DNA from: Massilia agilis
GTDB lineage: Bacteria; Pseudomonadota; Gammaproteobacteria; Burkholderiales; Burkholderiaceae_D
Direction: 5' to 3'
NCBI RefSeq assembly: GCF_024756255.1
Contig: NZ_JANUHB010000006.1
Coordinates: forward strand, 124,001 to 188,000
DNA length: 64,000 nt
Made by a program: the position numbers and the translations under genes. A model generated the notes under the pieces. It ran no database searches and had not been told where the DNA came from. It saw nothing but the letters and a program-made list of their open reading frames with translations. Positions 38,122 through 47,211 of the stretch are shown here, piece after piece. Positions within the stretch are counted from its first letter, which is position 1. Each line of letters begins with the position of its first letter.

Positions 38122-40323
38122 ATGATCAAGTTGTCCAGGATGCACCAGCGCGTACTGCTGGCGGTGGCTGCCGCCATGCCGGTAGGCGCGGCTGTCGCCC
38201 AAACCACCGCCGCACCGGAACTGCAGCAGGTCACCGTGACCGCGCAGCGCCGCACCGAGAACATCAAGGAAGTGCCGGTGTCCGTCACCGCCATCAAGGG
38301 CGAGAAGCTCGACGTGCTGGTGTCCGGCGGCGACGACATCCGCCTGCTGGCCGGCAAGGTGCCGAGCCTGAACGTCGAATCGTCCAACGGCCGTACCTTC
38401 CCGCGCTTCTACATCCGCGGCTACGGCAACACCGACTTCTCGAACTTCGCTTCGCAGCCGGTCTCGCTGGTGGTGGACGAGGTGGTGCAGGAAAACCCGA
38501 TGCTCAAGGGCTTCCCGATCTTCGACGTGGCCGCGGTTGAAGTGCTGGCCGGCCCGCAGGGCACCCTGTTCGGCCGTAACACCCCGGCCGGCGTGGTCAA
38601 GTTCGAATCCGAGAAGCCGCACCTGAAGAAGCTCGAGGGCTACTACAACCTGTCGTACGGCACCCGCGGCACCGCCAACGTCGAGGGCGCGGTCAACGTG
38701 CCGCTGTCGGACAAATGGGCCATGCGCGTATCGACCCTGCGCCAGCACCGCGACAACTACGTGGACAATTACGCCGACGTGGCCAAGACCCAGAAGACCG
38801 GCGAGCTCGATGGCTACAACGAACACGCCGAGCGCGTGCAGTTCCTGTACACCCCGAACGCCTCGTTCAGCGCCCTGCTGAACCTGCACCAGCGCGCCAC
38901 CACCGGCAGCGCGCGCCTGTTCCGCGCCAACCTGATCAAGAAGGGCACCAACGACTTCGCCGACGGCGTGGACCTGGGCAGCCTGGTCAGCAACGGCCGC
39001 AACTTCCAGCACCTGGACACCAACGGCAGCAACCTGCGCCTGACCTGGGACCTGGGCCCGGTCAAGCTGTACTCGATCACCGGCTACGAGCACGTCGGCG
39101 ACTACTTCAGCCGCGGCGACATCGACGGCGGCACCCCGGCCGGCCCGGGCTTCATCCCGTTCCAGGTCGAGACCGGCGGCTTCGTGCATGGCCTGCGCCA
39201 GTACACCCAGGAGTTCCGTGTCGAGTCCAAGCAGGTCGGCCCGATGAGCTGGCAGGCCGGCACCTACTACTTCAACGAAGACGGCAAGGTCGGCACCAAC
39301 AACTACAGCAGCGTGACCTGGGGCCAGACCTCCCACCTGGAAAGCCACCAGAAGAACACCGCATGGGCGGCCTTCGCTTCGGTGAACTACGCGCTGACCG
39401 ATGACTTCACCGTGCGTGGCGGCGTGCGCTACACCGACGACAAGAAGCACTTCAACACCGTCGCCGCGGAAAACGTGGTGCAGGTGGGCCCGTCGTTCGT
39501 GGACGAGAGCAAGAGCAAAGTCAACTGGGACCTGTCGGGTACCTACAAGCTCAATCGCGACGTGAACCTGTACGCCCGCGTGGCGACCGGCTTCCGCGCC
39601 CCGAGTATCGCCGCCGCCAATTCGTCGGTGCCGATCACCGTGGCCGACGCCGAGACCATCACCTCGATCGAAGGCGGCATCAAGGCCGACCTGTTCGACC
39701 GCCGTGCACGCGCCACGTTCTCGGTGTTCGACTACGACGTGAAGAACCAGCAGCTGACCGTGGTGGGCGGTAACTCCAACGTCACCAAGCTGATCAACGC
39801 TGCCAAGAGCCGTGGCCGCGGCGTCGAATTCGACTTCGAGGGTAACATTGCGACCGGCCTGAAGGTCACTGCCGGCGGCAGCTACAACTTCACCGAGATC
39901 CGCGACCCGAGCCTGTCGGTCAACAAGTGCGCGCAGTGCACCGTGCTGGACCCGATCAACGGCGCCGGCCGCGTGGTCATCGACGGCAACCCGCTGCCGC
40001 AGGCACCGAAGTGGATGCTCAACGCCACCGCGCGCTATGGCATCCCGATGGGCGACGGCGAGTTCTTCGTGTTCACCGACTGGGCGTACCGCAGCAAGAT
40101 CAACTTCTTCCTGTACGAAGCTGCCGAGTTCTCGGGCAAGCCGCTGACCGAAGGCGGCCTGCGCGTCGGCTACACCTGGGATGCCGGCAAGTACGAGGTC
40201 GCAGCCTTCGGCCGCAACATCCTCGACCAGCGCTGCATCACCGGTGCCATCGACTTCAACAACCTGACCGGCTTCACCAACGAGCCGCGTGTCTGGGGCG
40301 TGCAGTTCAAGGGCAATTTCTGA
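38122..40323 (+). CDS. TonB-dependent outer-membrane receptor
   Basis: A 733-residue receptor. The signal peptide ends near residue 26 (AAVA, then Q). The plug domain begins with ELQQVTVTAQRRTENIKEVP, a TonB-box-like and plug start, and includes FPIFDVAAVEVLAGPQGTLFGRNTPAG, the classic plug motif. The remainder is a beta-barrel with alternating aromatic strands, ending in the terminal Phe (VQFKGNF) used for outer-membrane insertion. The sequence style (ENIKEVPVSVTAI) is that of the large FecA/catecholate-like group of environmental proteobacteria; the ligand cannot be named. ATG at 38122 is preceded by AGGGGAAA. A strong terminator follows. Confidence 0.94.
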   Translation: MIKLSRMHQRVLLAVAAAMPVGAAVAQTTAAPELQQVTVTAQRRTENIKEVPVSVTAIKGEKLDVLVSGGDDIRLLAGKVPSLNVESSNGRTFPRFYIRGYGNTDFSNFASQPVSLVVDEVVQENPMLKGFPIFDVAAVEVLAGPQGTLFGRNTPAGVVKFESEKPHLKKLEGYYNLSYGTRGTANVEGAVNVPLSDKWAMRVSTLRQHRDNYVDNYADVAKTQKTGELDGYNEHAERVQFLYTPNASFSALLNLHQRATTGSARLFRANLIKKGTNDFADGVDLGSLVSNGRNFQHLDTNGSNLRLTWDLGPVKLYSITGYEHVGDYFSRGDIDGGTPAGPGFIPFQVETGGFVHGLRQYTQEFRVESKQVGPMSWQAGTYYFNEDGKVGTNNYSSVTWGQTSHLESHQKNTAWAAFASVNYALTDDFTVRGGVRYTDDKKHFNTVAAENVVQVGPSFVDESKSKVNWDLSGTYKLNRDVNLYARVATGFRAPSIAAANSSVPITVADAETITSIEGGIKADLFDRRARATFSVFDYDVKNQQLTVVGGNSNVTKLINAAKSRGRGVEFDFEGNIATGLKVTAGGSYNFTEIRDPSLSVNKCAQCTVLDPINGAGRVVIDGNPLPQAPKWMLNATARYGIPMGDGEFFVFTDWAYRSKINFFLYEAAEFSGKPLTEGGLRVGYTWDAGKYEVAAFGRNILDQRCITGAIDFNNLTGFTNEPRVWGVQFKGNF

Positions 40324-40343
40324 GCCTGGTAGCCGCATGAATG

Positions 40344-40375
40344 AAAAGGCCGCGAGTCAAATCGCGGCCTTTTTT
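40344..40375 (+). terminator. Rho-independent terminator after the TonB receptor gene
   Basis: Arms AAAAGGCCGCGA (40344-40355) and TCGCGGCCTTTT (40362-40373) form a perfect 12-pair stem with a 6-base loop, followed by further T residues. Confidence 0.92.
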
Positions 40376-40419
40376 GTTCGCGTTATTACCTAAACCATTT
40401 ATATCGTTACCCTTCGCAC

Positions 40420-40542
40420 GTCATCCCGGCGAAGGCCGGGATCCATGGACCGTTTGATCAGTCGCATCGTTGACCGAGCCGCGGGCCAGCACGCTCAGCA
40501 TGGGTCCCCGCCAAGGCGGACGGCGAGTCCGGGGACGACGGG
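40420..40542. repeat. GTCATCCCGGC-type palindromic intergenic repeat, copy 1
   Basis: Starts GTCATCCCGGCGAAGGCCGG followed by GATCCATG, a very common proteobacterial intergenic hairpin (CCCGGCGAAGGCCGGG). The right end is a degenerate inverted counterpart, ending GGGGACGACGGG. A related copy is at 54357. It lies between the convergent TonB receptor and nuclease genes. Confidence 0.75.
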
Positions 40543-40549
40543 CTAACGC

Positions 40550-43500
40550 TTAGAACACGCCGCCACCACCATCGGCAGCCAGCAGCCAGTTGCCGCGTAC
40601 GTGGTGGTCCGCGGTCAGGAAGCCCTGGCCCACCAGCGTCGCAACGCTCCAGTCGGACAGCAGCACCGTGTTGCCTCCCAGTGCGCCGCCCGTGATCGCC
40701 ACCGCGTCCATGCTGCCGTTGCCATCCAGGTCCACGTCGGCGAAGCTGAAGCCGTCCACCACGTGCGTCTGCTTGATGAAGGCGGAAACGTCGGCCGCGC
40801 TGTCCGTGCCGGCATAGCCGACCACGATCGTGTCCACCTGCGGTTTGAAGTCCAGCACCTTGTCCTTGCCCGAATCGGCCGTGATGACGAAGGTGTCCGG
40901 GCCTTCGCCGCCGGTGAGCGTGTCGAAGCCTGCGCCGCCGACCAGGATGTCGGTGCCGTTATCGCCGAACAGGAAGTCCGCGCCGGCGCCGCCGAACAGC
41001 ACGTCCTTGCCGTTGCCGCCGTGGAGCGAGTCCGAGCCGTCCAGGCCGATCGCCACGTCGTCGCCGTTGCCGCCGTTGTACACGGTGTCATGGCCGGCGG
41101 TGTCGGTGAAGGTGCCCGACTTGTTGCTGCCGTTGACGACCTGGTTGTCGCCAGCTTCATTCACCGTGATGCTGACGGTGACCGGCGCGCTGCGCCCGCC
41201 GTGGCCGTCGTCGGCGGTGTAGGTGAAGCTGTCCACCACCGATTTGCCGGCGGCGAGCAGGTCGAACGCGTCGGCGTCGGCCAGGTAGCGCACCTGGCCG
41301 TGGTCCACCACCAGGGTCGCGCCCAGTGCCGAGTGGGCGTCGGCCAGCACGATCGACAGCGCGTCGCCGTCCACGTCGCTGTCGTTGCCCAGCACGTTGA
41401 TGGTCACCTCGGCGTCTTCCGCCACGCTGGCGCTGTCGTTGGCCGCCACCGGCGCATCGTTGACCGAGGCGATGGCCAGCCGTACCTGGGTGACCGACGA
41501 GGCGCCACCGAAGGCGTCGCTGGCGACGTAGGTGAAGCTGTCGGCGCCGTTGTAGTTGGCGTCGGCGTGGTATTCGAACGAGCCGTCCGCGCGCAGCGCC
41601 AGCGTGCCGTGCGCCGGGCCGTTGACCAGTGCCACGCTCATCGCGTCGCCGTTGATGTCGCTGTCGTTTGCCAGCACGCCGTGCAGCGCGTCGATCAGCA
41701 GGCCCACGTCCTCGTCGGTGCCGTAGCTGGTGTCGGCAACGGTGGTGGGCGCATGGTTGATCAGCAGGCGCGAGAGCACCGGGTCGTGGTCGGTCGGGCT
41801 GGTGTCGTAGGGTAGGTTGGTATTCACGTGCACGTCGTCGAACTGCGCACTGGCGTACAGGTTGGTCGAGACCAGCAGGTGGTCGATCTGCTCGTTGTTG
41901 CCCTCGAAGGTGCTGGTGTAGCGGTCGGTTGCCTCCAGCTTCCAGATCAGGTTGGTCAGCCCGCCGGTTTCGAGCTGGGTCAGCGAGGTTTCGAACTGCA
42001 GGCCGTTGAAGTCGCCGCCGACGACCACGTTGGCGTCCGGCTTGGTTGCGAGGACCTGCTGCACGAAGTCGCGCACCGCTGTGGTCTGGTCGGTGCGGCG
42101 CGCGTCGCCCGAGATGTACGGCGGCTGGTCCACGCCATACAGCTCGTCGCTGCCCAGGCGCGAGTAGTTGTGGATGCTGACGAAGGTGACTTCCTCGCCG
42201 TGGAACATGAAGTCCGCCACCAGCGGCTTGCGGCTGTTGGCGAACGAGTCGCCATTGGCCGGGGTGGTATCGGACAGCAGGTGCACCGAGCCGGCCACGT
42301 AGCTGACGTGCTCCGGGTTATACAGGATCACGTTGCGGATGTTGCCGTTGGCCTGGCCGCCGGTCGAGTTCTCGCTGGTCGGGTCCACCGACACCCAGGC
42401 GTAGTGCGGGCCGCCGGCAGCGACGATGGCGTCGATCAGCTTGGCCACGGTGACGTCGGCCGACAGCACGCCGGTACCGGTGCCGTTGCTGTCCTGGACT
42501 TCCTCGACACCGAGGATGTCCGGCGAGCCGAGGCTCACGGCCACGTCATAGCCGAGCGCGTCGAACTTCCACTGCGCGTCGTTCGGGTCCATGTTGGCCA
42601 TGTTGTAGGCGCCCACCGTCAGGTGGCCGGTGTCGCCCTTGAGCGCGGTGGTCTCGCTGCTGATGGCAAGGTGCGACTGCACGGTCGGGGTAGCGATCGG
42701 GATCAGTTCGTAGTTGCCGTTGTAGTAGGACATGACGCCGGTGACGTCGCCCAGCAGGTCGCCGGTCTCGAACGAGGCCGTGTCCGCGCCCGCCGCGATG
42801 CCGCCGTTGCCGTAGATTTCGATGCGCTCCGGGTTGACGTCGGTGGCGCCGTGGGTGATGCCGCCGCGGTCGTTCATGCCGGTCGCGTGCGCGCCCAGGT
42901 CGGTCACCACATAGGTCGCCTGCTGGTAGGTGTCGTCGATCACCTGCACGTTCTTGGCGGTGACCAGCATGCCTTCGATCGATTCATAGAAGTCGATGCC
43001 GTCGTGGCTCGGGTTGAACACGCCGAAGTTGTCGCTGTCGATCACCTCCGTGGGCGGCAGCCGGCCGCCATCGCCGATGACCGTGGGCGCAACCGTGTTG
43101 CCGCTGCTGAGCACCGAGATCTCCTGCACGTTCGATACTTCCGTGATGGTCAGGTTGTTGGTGCTCTTGCCCTTGAATTCGGTGACGGTGCCGTACACCT
43201 GGACCAGGTCGCCGGTGTGGACCGAGCTGCCGGGCGCGTACACGAACAGCGCGTCCGAGGTGGCGTCGTTACCGTCGCCCTGCTGGTCCTGGATCCAGAA
43301 CCCGCCGGCGGTGGCGCTGGGGTCGATCGCGGTGACCACGCCGCGCGTGATCACGAGCGCGCCTTCCATCGGCGAGCGGTGGCCTGCGCCCTGGATTTCG
43401 TAGGTGTGGGTGAGCGCGGCGACCGTGGAAAAGTCGATCGGGTTGCTGCCGGTGCCGCCGTACGCATTGCCGGCCTTGTCGAGCACCGCGCCGGCGTCCA

Positions 43501-44392
43501 CGCTCACGTGGTAGGTGGTGCCGATGTTCAGCGCGCTGGTCGGATTGATGACCAGCTGCTGGCCGCTGACGCTGACCTGGCTGGCGTCGGCCACATCGAT
43601 CACGCGCACGTCGGCTGCGCCGTCGCTGATGGTGATCTTGCCGCTGCCCAGCGTGACCAGCTCATTGAAGTTCAGGACCAGGTCGGCGTTGGGGCCGACG
43701 CCGATCGCACCGTCCAGCGGGCTGGTGGAGGCCAGCTCCGGCGGGGAGGTGTCGGGCGCCATCGCCTTGCTGGTTACCTTCAGGTTGTCCACGCCGATCC
43801 ATTCGTCGGCGCCGAACGCGTCGGCCGTCAGCACCCGGATCTCGACCTGCGACTGGTTGTTCACCGCCGCCGGCAGATCAAGTTCAAGATGGGTGACCAG
43901 GTTGGCCAGCGAGGGGCCGGTCGAGGCGTCGGCCACGTAGCCGCCAGGGACGTTGGTCCAGGCGCCGCTGTCGCCCACGCGGTACTGCACCACGATCTGC
44001 TGGACCGCGTTGTCGCCGCTGCCGTCGATGTCGCGCAGGTCCACCGAGAAGTGCAGGTCCTGGCGGCTCGAAGCGTCCAGGTACAGCACCAGGTTCGGCG
44101 CCTGCGCCGTGCCCGAGCCCTGCAGCGCGACGGTGGGGTCGGCCAGTTTGGAAAATTCGGTGACGCCGCCCGTGGTGTAGGTGTTCGGGTTCGCCTGGTC
44201 GGGGTTCACGTTGACCACCGTGCTGTCGCCGGTCACCAGGCGCGCATCCTTGCCGCTCGATGCCAGGCCGTCGCCGCGGTAGCCCATGATGGACGGGACG
44301 CCGCTCCAGTCATTGGCGGTGGTGATCAGGCTACTGTTGCTCCAGTCCTGGAAAAAATCGGAGTCCGACAGCTTGTAGAAAGTCTTCGACAT
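40550..44392 (-). CDS. ExeM/NucH-type extracellular endonuclease with RTX repeats
   Basis: A 1280-residue secreted nuclease without a Sec signal. The N-terminal 200 residues form a carbohydrate-binding-like beta domain. An SbsA/Big-5 type Ig domain follows (SPPELASTSPLDGAIGV, about residues 216-325), then an OB-fold nuclease-associated region (about 327-570: GALVITRGVVTAID, VYGTVTEF). The endonuclease/exonuclease/phosphatase domain is about 594-870, with LTVGAYNMANMD, PDILGVEEVQD, VVVGGDFNG and the catalytic SPTDHDPV. Two cadherin-like repeats follow (about 875-1085). RTX nonapeptides (GGNGDDVAIGLDGSDSLHGG and further copies) span about 1099-1165, and an acidic C-terminus follows. RTX repeats and the lack of a signal point to type I secretion. 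It probably degrades extracellular DNA for nutrients or matrix turnover. Confidence 0.92.
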   Translation of the reverse strand: MSKTFYKLSDSDFFQDWSNSSLITTANDWSGVPSIMGYRGDGLASSGKDARLVTGDSTVVNVNPDQANPNTYTTGGVTEFSKLADPTVALQGSGTAQAPNLVLYLDASSRQDLHFSVDLRDIDGSGDNAVQQIVVQYRVGDSGAWTNVPGGYVADASTGPSLANLVTHLELDLPAAVNNQSQVEIRVLTADAFGADEWIGVDNLKVTSKAMAPDTSPPELASTSPLDGAIGVGPNADLVLNFNELVTLGSGKITISDGAADVRVIDVADASQVSVSGQQLVINPTSALNIGTTYHVSVDAGAVLDKAGNAYGGTGSNPIDFSTVAALTHTYEIQGAGHRSPMEGALVITRGVVTAIDPSATAGGFWIQDQQGDGNDATSDALFVYAPGSSVHTGDLVQVYGTVTEFKGKSTNNLTITEVSNVQEISVLSSGNTVAPTVIGDGGRLPPTEVIDSDNFGVFNPSHDGIDFYESIEGMLVTAKNVQVIDDTYQQATYVVTDLGAHATGMNDRGGITHGATDVNPERIEIYGNGGIAAGADTASFETGDLLGDVTGVMSYYNGNYELIPIATPTVQSHLAISSETTALKGDTGHLTVGAYNMANMDPNDAQWKFDALGYDVAVSLGSPDILGVEEVQDSNGTGTGVLSADVTVAKLIDAIVAAGGPHYAWVSVDPTSENSTGGQANGNIRNVILYNPEHVSYVAGSVHLLSDTTPANGDSFANSRKPLVADFMFHGEEVTFVSIHNYSRLGSDELYGVDQPPYISGDARRTDQTTAVRDFVQQVLATKPDANVVVGGDFNGLQFETSLTQLETGGLTNLIWKLEATDRYTSTFEGNNEQIDHLLVSTNLYASAQFDDVHVNTNLPYDTSPTDHDPVLSRLLINHAPTTVADTSYGTDEDVGLLIDALHGVLANDSDINGDAMSVALVNGPAHGTLALRADGSFEYHADANYNGADSFTYVASDAFGGASSVTQVRLAIASVNDAPVAANDSASVAEDAEVTINVLGNDSDVDGDALSIVLADAHSALGATLVVDHGQVRYLADADAFDLLAAGKSVVDSFTYTADDGHGGRSAPVTVSITVNEAGDNQVVNGSNKSGTFTDTAGHDTVYNGGNGDDVAIGLDGSDSLHGGNGKDVLFGGAGADFLFGDNGTDILVGGAGFDTLTGGEGPDTFVITADSGKDKVLDFKPQVDTIVVGYAGTDSAADVSAFIKQTHVVDGFSFADVDLDGNGSMDAVAITGGALGGNTVLLSDWSVATLVGQGFLTADHHVRGNWLLAADGGGGVF

Positions 44393-44755
44393 GCAGTTTT
44401 CCCTCTGAGTGAAAAGCGCGGCGCGCGGTGGACGGACTGCCGTTGGCCGGTCTCTTGTCCGTTTGGTAAGGCGTTAATTGTGCAATAAGTCTGGTGACGC
44501 ACAATAATATTTTTTTGGAAACGAATGCGCATAGTTATGCATATATAGTTACCGAAAAACAACTGATGGCAAACGGAAAGATTTTGTCGCGTTTACATGA
44601 CGGACGTGTGAATCCCGGCGGGCGAAGTTATTGTTCAGTTACTTCGGGAAAATTTTATGTTGCAATCGCCCCGAATCCACCTTGAGTTGCCCGCGTGCAA
44701 GCGGATTCAGCTGTAGGCTTTCCGCTGTTTTCTGTACGTAACAGCGAGGAGTCTC
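44393..44755. promoter_or_regulatory. AT-rich intergenic region between divergent nuclease and subtilisin genes
   Basis: 363 bases with no credible gene. The middle (about 44500-44590) is strongly AT-rich, with ATATTTTTTTGG and TATGCATATATAG, and probably holds promoters for both genes. I cannot assign hexamers with confidence. A short open frame at 44494-44685 has no family features. Confidence 0.4.
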
Positions 44756-46558
44756 ATGAACCGGTTTCATCCGTCATTGTTGAAGTTTTGCGCGGCCGCC
44801 GTGATCGGCACCGGCTTGCTGGCCGGCCTGGCCCACGCGCAGCAGCCTGCGCCCGCGCACAGCGTGCCCTTCGTCGCCCAGACTGACCGGCTGATCGTCA
44901 AGTACAAGGATTCCGTTGCCAGCGGCAAGGGGCCGGCCCAGGCTGCGCCGATCAGCGCCGCGCGGCGCGCCATCCTGGACCGCGCGGGCCAGCAGTTCGG
45001 CCTGTCGATGAAGCTGCTGCACACGATCGGCACCGGCGCCCACGTGGTGCAACTGGACCGCAAGCTGCCGCTCGAGGATGTCACCAGGCTGGCGGCCGAG
45101 CTGGCGCAGCGTGACCCGAGCGTGGAATACGCCGAGCCGGACCGCATCCTGACCGCGCAGTTCACCCCGAACGACCCGCAGTACACCAACCAGTGGGACT
45201 TGTATGAAGCTACCGCCGGCATGCGCTTGCCGGCGGCGTGGGACAAGTCGACCGGCGCCGGCATCAACGTGGCCGTGATCGACACCGGCTACCGTCCGCA
45301 CGCCGACCTGCAGGGCCAGATCCTGCCCGGCTACGACTTCATCACCAGCAGCACCATTGCCAACGACGGCACCGGCCGCGACGGCGATGCGAGCGACCCG
45401 GGCGACTGGACCGTGGCCGGCGAGTGCGGCAGCGGCGTGCCGGCCCAGGACCAGAATTCGAGCTGGCACGGCACCCACGTGGCCGGCACCATCGCGGCGC
45501 TGACCAACAACGGCGTGGGCGTGGCGGGCGTGGCCTACGGCGCCAAGATCGTGCCTGCGCGCGTGCTCGGCAAATGCGGCGGCTACACCTCGGACATCGC
45601 CGACGCCATCATCTGGACCTCGGGCGGCGCAGTCGCCAACGTGCCGGCCAACGCCAACAAGGCGCGCGTGCTCAACCTGTCGCTGGGCGGCAGCGGCACC
45701 TGCGACAGCACCACGCAGAACGCGATCAACAGCGCGCGCTCGCGCGGGTCGGTGGTGGTGGTCGCGGCCGGCAACTCGAACACCAACGTCAGCAACGCGA
45801 CGCCCGCCAACTGCCAGGGCGTGATCGCGGTGGCGGCGGTGGGACGCAGCGGCGGCAAGGCCTCGTATTCGAATTACGGCACGCTGGTGGACGTGGCAGC
45901 GCCGGGCGGGGACTCGGGCGCAGGCATCCTGTCCACGCTGAACTCGGGCACGCGCGCGCCGGCATCGGACAGCTACGCCTACTACATGGGCACCTCGATG
46001 GCCACGCCGCACGTGGCGGGCGTCGTCGCGCTGATGCTGTCGAAGAATCCGGGCCTCACGCCGGATGACGTCGAGGCCAAGCTCAAGTCGACCGCGCGCG
46101 CCTTCCCGGCCGCGTGCTCGGGCTGCGGCGCCGGCATCGTCGATGCATCGGCCGCGGTGACGGCGGCCATCGGCTCGACCACCACCACCTCGCCGACGCA
46201 GAACGAAGTGGAGCCGAACAACACGCTGTCGAGCGCGAACGCGGTGAGCACCAGCGGCACCACGGTGAACGGCACCATGGGTTCGAGCACGGACGACGAC
46301 TATTTCGTGGTCCAGCTCCCGGCTGGTAAGACGCTGAGCGCAACGCTGACGATGGGGACCAGCACCGCGGACTATGACCTGTACCTGTACAACAGCGCGG
46401 GCACGCTGCTGGCAAGCAGCACCAATGGCGCCGGCTCGACCGACGCGATCGCGCGCGCCAACACGGGCACGACCACGGCGGCCTTCTACCTGCGCGTGCA
46501 TTACTACGGCGGCGCCACCGGCTCCACCGGCAAGTACACGCTCAAGCTGAGCTGGTAA
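44756..46558 (+). CDS. Secreted subtilisin-like S8 serine protease
   Basis: A 600-residue exported protease. The signal peptide is cleaved after about residue 28 (AHA, then Q). The propeptide spans about 40-140 (RLIVKYKDSVASGKG to DPSVEYAEPDRI). The S8 catalytic domain has Asp176 (VAVIDTGY), His238 (WHGTHVAGT) and Ser414 (GTSMATPHVAG). After a linker a PPC domain (about 485-600: NEVEPNNTLSSANA, DYDLYLYNSAG) closes the protein; such domains are often removed on maturation. The PPC and the Thr-rich linker (STTTTSPTQ) are typical of extracellular S8 proteases of Massilia-like bacteria, probably exported by the type II route. A terminator follows. Confidence 0.95.
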   Translation: MNRFHPSLLKFCAAAVIGTGLLAGLAHAQQPAPAHSVPFVAQTDRLIVKYKDSVASGKGPAQAAPISAARRAILDRAGQQFGLSMKLLHTIGTGAHVVQLDRKLPLEDVTRLAAELAQRDPSVEYAEPDRILTAQFTPNDPQYTNQWDLYEATAGMRLPAAWDKSTGAGINVAVIDTGYRPHADLQGQILPGYDFITSSTIANDGTGRDGDASDPGDWTVAGECGSGVPAQDQNSSWHGTHVAGTIAALTNNGVGVAGVAYGAKIVPARVLGKCGGYTSDIADAIIWTSGGAVANVPANANKARVLNLSLGGSGTCDSTTQNAINSARSRGSVVVVAAGNSNTNVSNATPANCQGVIAVAAVGRSGGKASYSNYGTLVDVAAPGGDSGAGILSTLNSGTRAPASDSYAYYMGTSMATPHVAGVVALMLSKNPGLTPDDVEAKLKSTARAFPAACSGCGAGIVDASAAVTAAIGSTTTTSPTQNEVEPNNTLSSANAVSTSGTTVNGTMGSSTDDDYFVVQLPAGKTLSATLTMGTSTADYDLYLYNSAGTLLASSTNGAGSTDAIARANTGTTTAAFYLRVHYYGGATGSTGKYTLKLSW

Positions 46559-46576
46559 GCACCGGCATGGCAAATG

Positions 46577-46607
46577 AAAGCGCGGCTTGTTGGCCGCGCT
46601 TTTTTTT
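46577..46607 (+). terminator. Rho-independent terminator after the S8 protease gene
   Basis: Arms AAAGCGCGGC (46577-46586) and GCCGCGCTTT (46593-46602) form a 10-pair stem with a 6-base loop and a run of eight T residues. Confidence 0.92.
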
Positions 46608-46616
46608 CGGCTGCGC

Positions 46617-46630
46617 GCCCACGCGTTCAA
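46617..46630. repeat. Remnant of a paired-hairpin repeat half
   Basis: GCCCACGCGTTCAA matches the inner end of the half-element seen at 9249, 51160 and 57778, but the outer GTAGGGTGGG hairpin is missing. It looks like a decayed or truncated half, just past the S8 protease terminator. Confidence 0.5.
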
Positions 46631-46674
46631 CTCACGCATGGACAGAAGCGCCCAGCTTACGTAAGCTGATCCGC

Positions 46675-47181
46675 ATGGACCCATACATCATCCGACCGCT
46701 CGAACCACACGACTGGCCAGCCTGGCGCGACATGCGCCTGCGCTCCCTGGCCGATTCGCCCGATGCCTTCGGCAGTACGCTCGCCGAAGAACAGCCGCGT
46801 CCCGCCGACGTTTGGGCCGCGCGCCTGGCTGCGGCGGCCGTATCCGGACGCGATCGGCCGCTCGTGGCCGAGGTGGACGGCGCCGCGGTCGGCCTGCTGT
46901 GGGCCAAGGTCGATGCCGCCGACGAGTCGGTGGTGAACCTGTTCCAGGTGTGGGTAGCGCCCGAAGGCCGTGGCCGCGGCGTGGGTGCCTCGCTGCTGCG
47001 CGAGGCGATCCACTGGGCGCGCTCGACTGGTGCCGGCGCCGTGCAATTGGGCGTCACCCAGGGCGACACCCCGGCCCAGCGGCTGTATGCGCGCGCCGGC
47101 TTCCGGCCGGTTGGCGCGCCCGAACCGCTTCGTCCGGGCTCACCGCTGCTGTCGCAGGCCATGCGCTTGGCCCTGCGCTAG
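46675..47181 (+). CDS. GNAT family N-acetyltransferase
   Basis: A 168-residue acetyltransferase. N-terminal strand YIIRPLEPHDWPAWRDMRL, then FGSTLAEEQ. The acetyl-CoA-binding motif A is VWVAPEGRGRGVGASLL (the R/Q-x-x-G-x-G/A signature), and motif B includes YARAGFRPVG. It resembles GNAT proteins that act on small molecules or protein N-termini; the acceptor is unknown. ATG at 46675 begins the conserved domain, while the longer frame from 46567 runs through the terminator and repeat remnant and is rejected. Confidence 0.9.
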   Translation: MDPYIIRPLEPHDWPAWRDMRLRSLADSPDAFGSTLAEEQPRPADVWAARLAAAAVSGRDRPLVAEVDGAAVGLLWAKVDAADESVVNLFQVWVAPEGRGRGVGASLLREAIHWARSTGAGAVQLGVTQGDTPAQRLYARAGFRPVGAPEPLRPGSPLLSQAMRLALR

Positions 47182-47211
47182 CCGTTGCGGGTTGCGCCGG
47201 ACCTGCCCGCC

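Noticed and set aside
41828..44488. Large plus-strand frame opposite the ExeM-type nuclease
   Set aside because: It is antisense to a gene with nuclease and RTX signatures and has a composition typical of a shadow frame.
44494..44685. Small plus-strand frame between the nuclease and subtilisin genes
   Set aside because: 63 residues with no features, in AT-rich promoter DNA.
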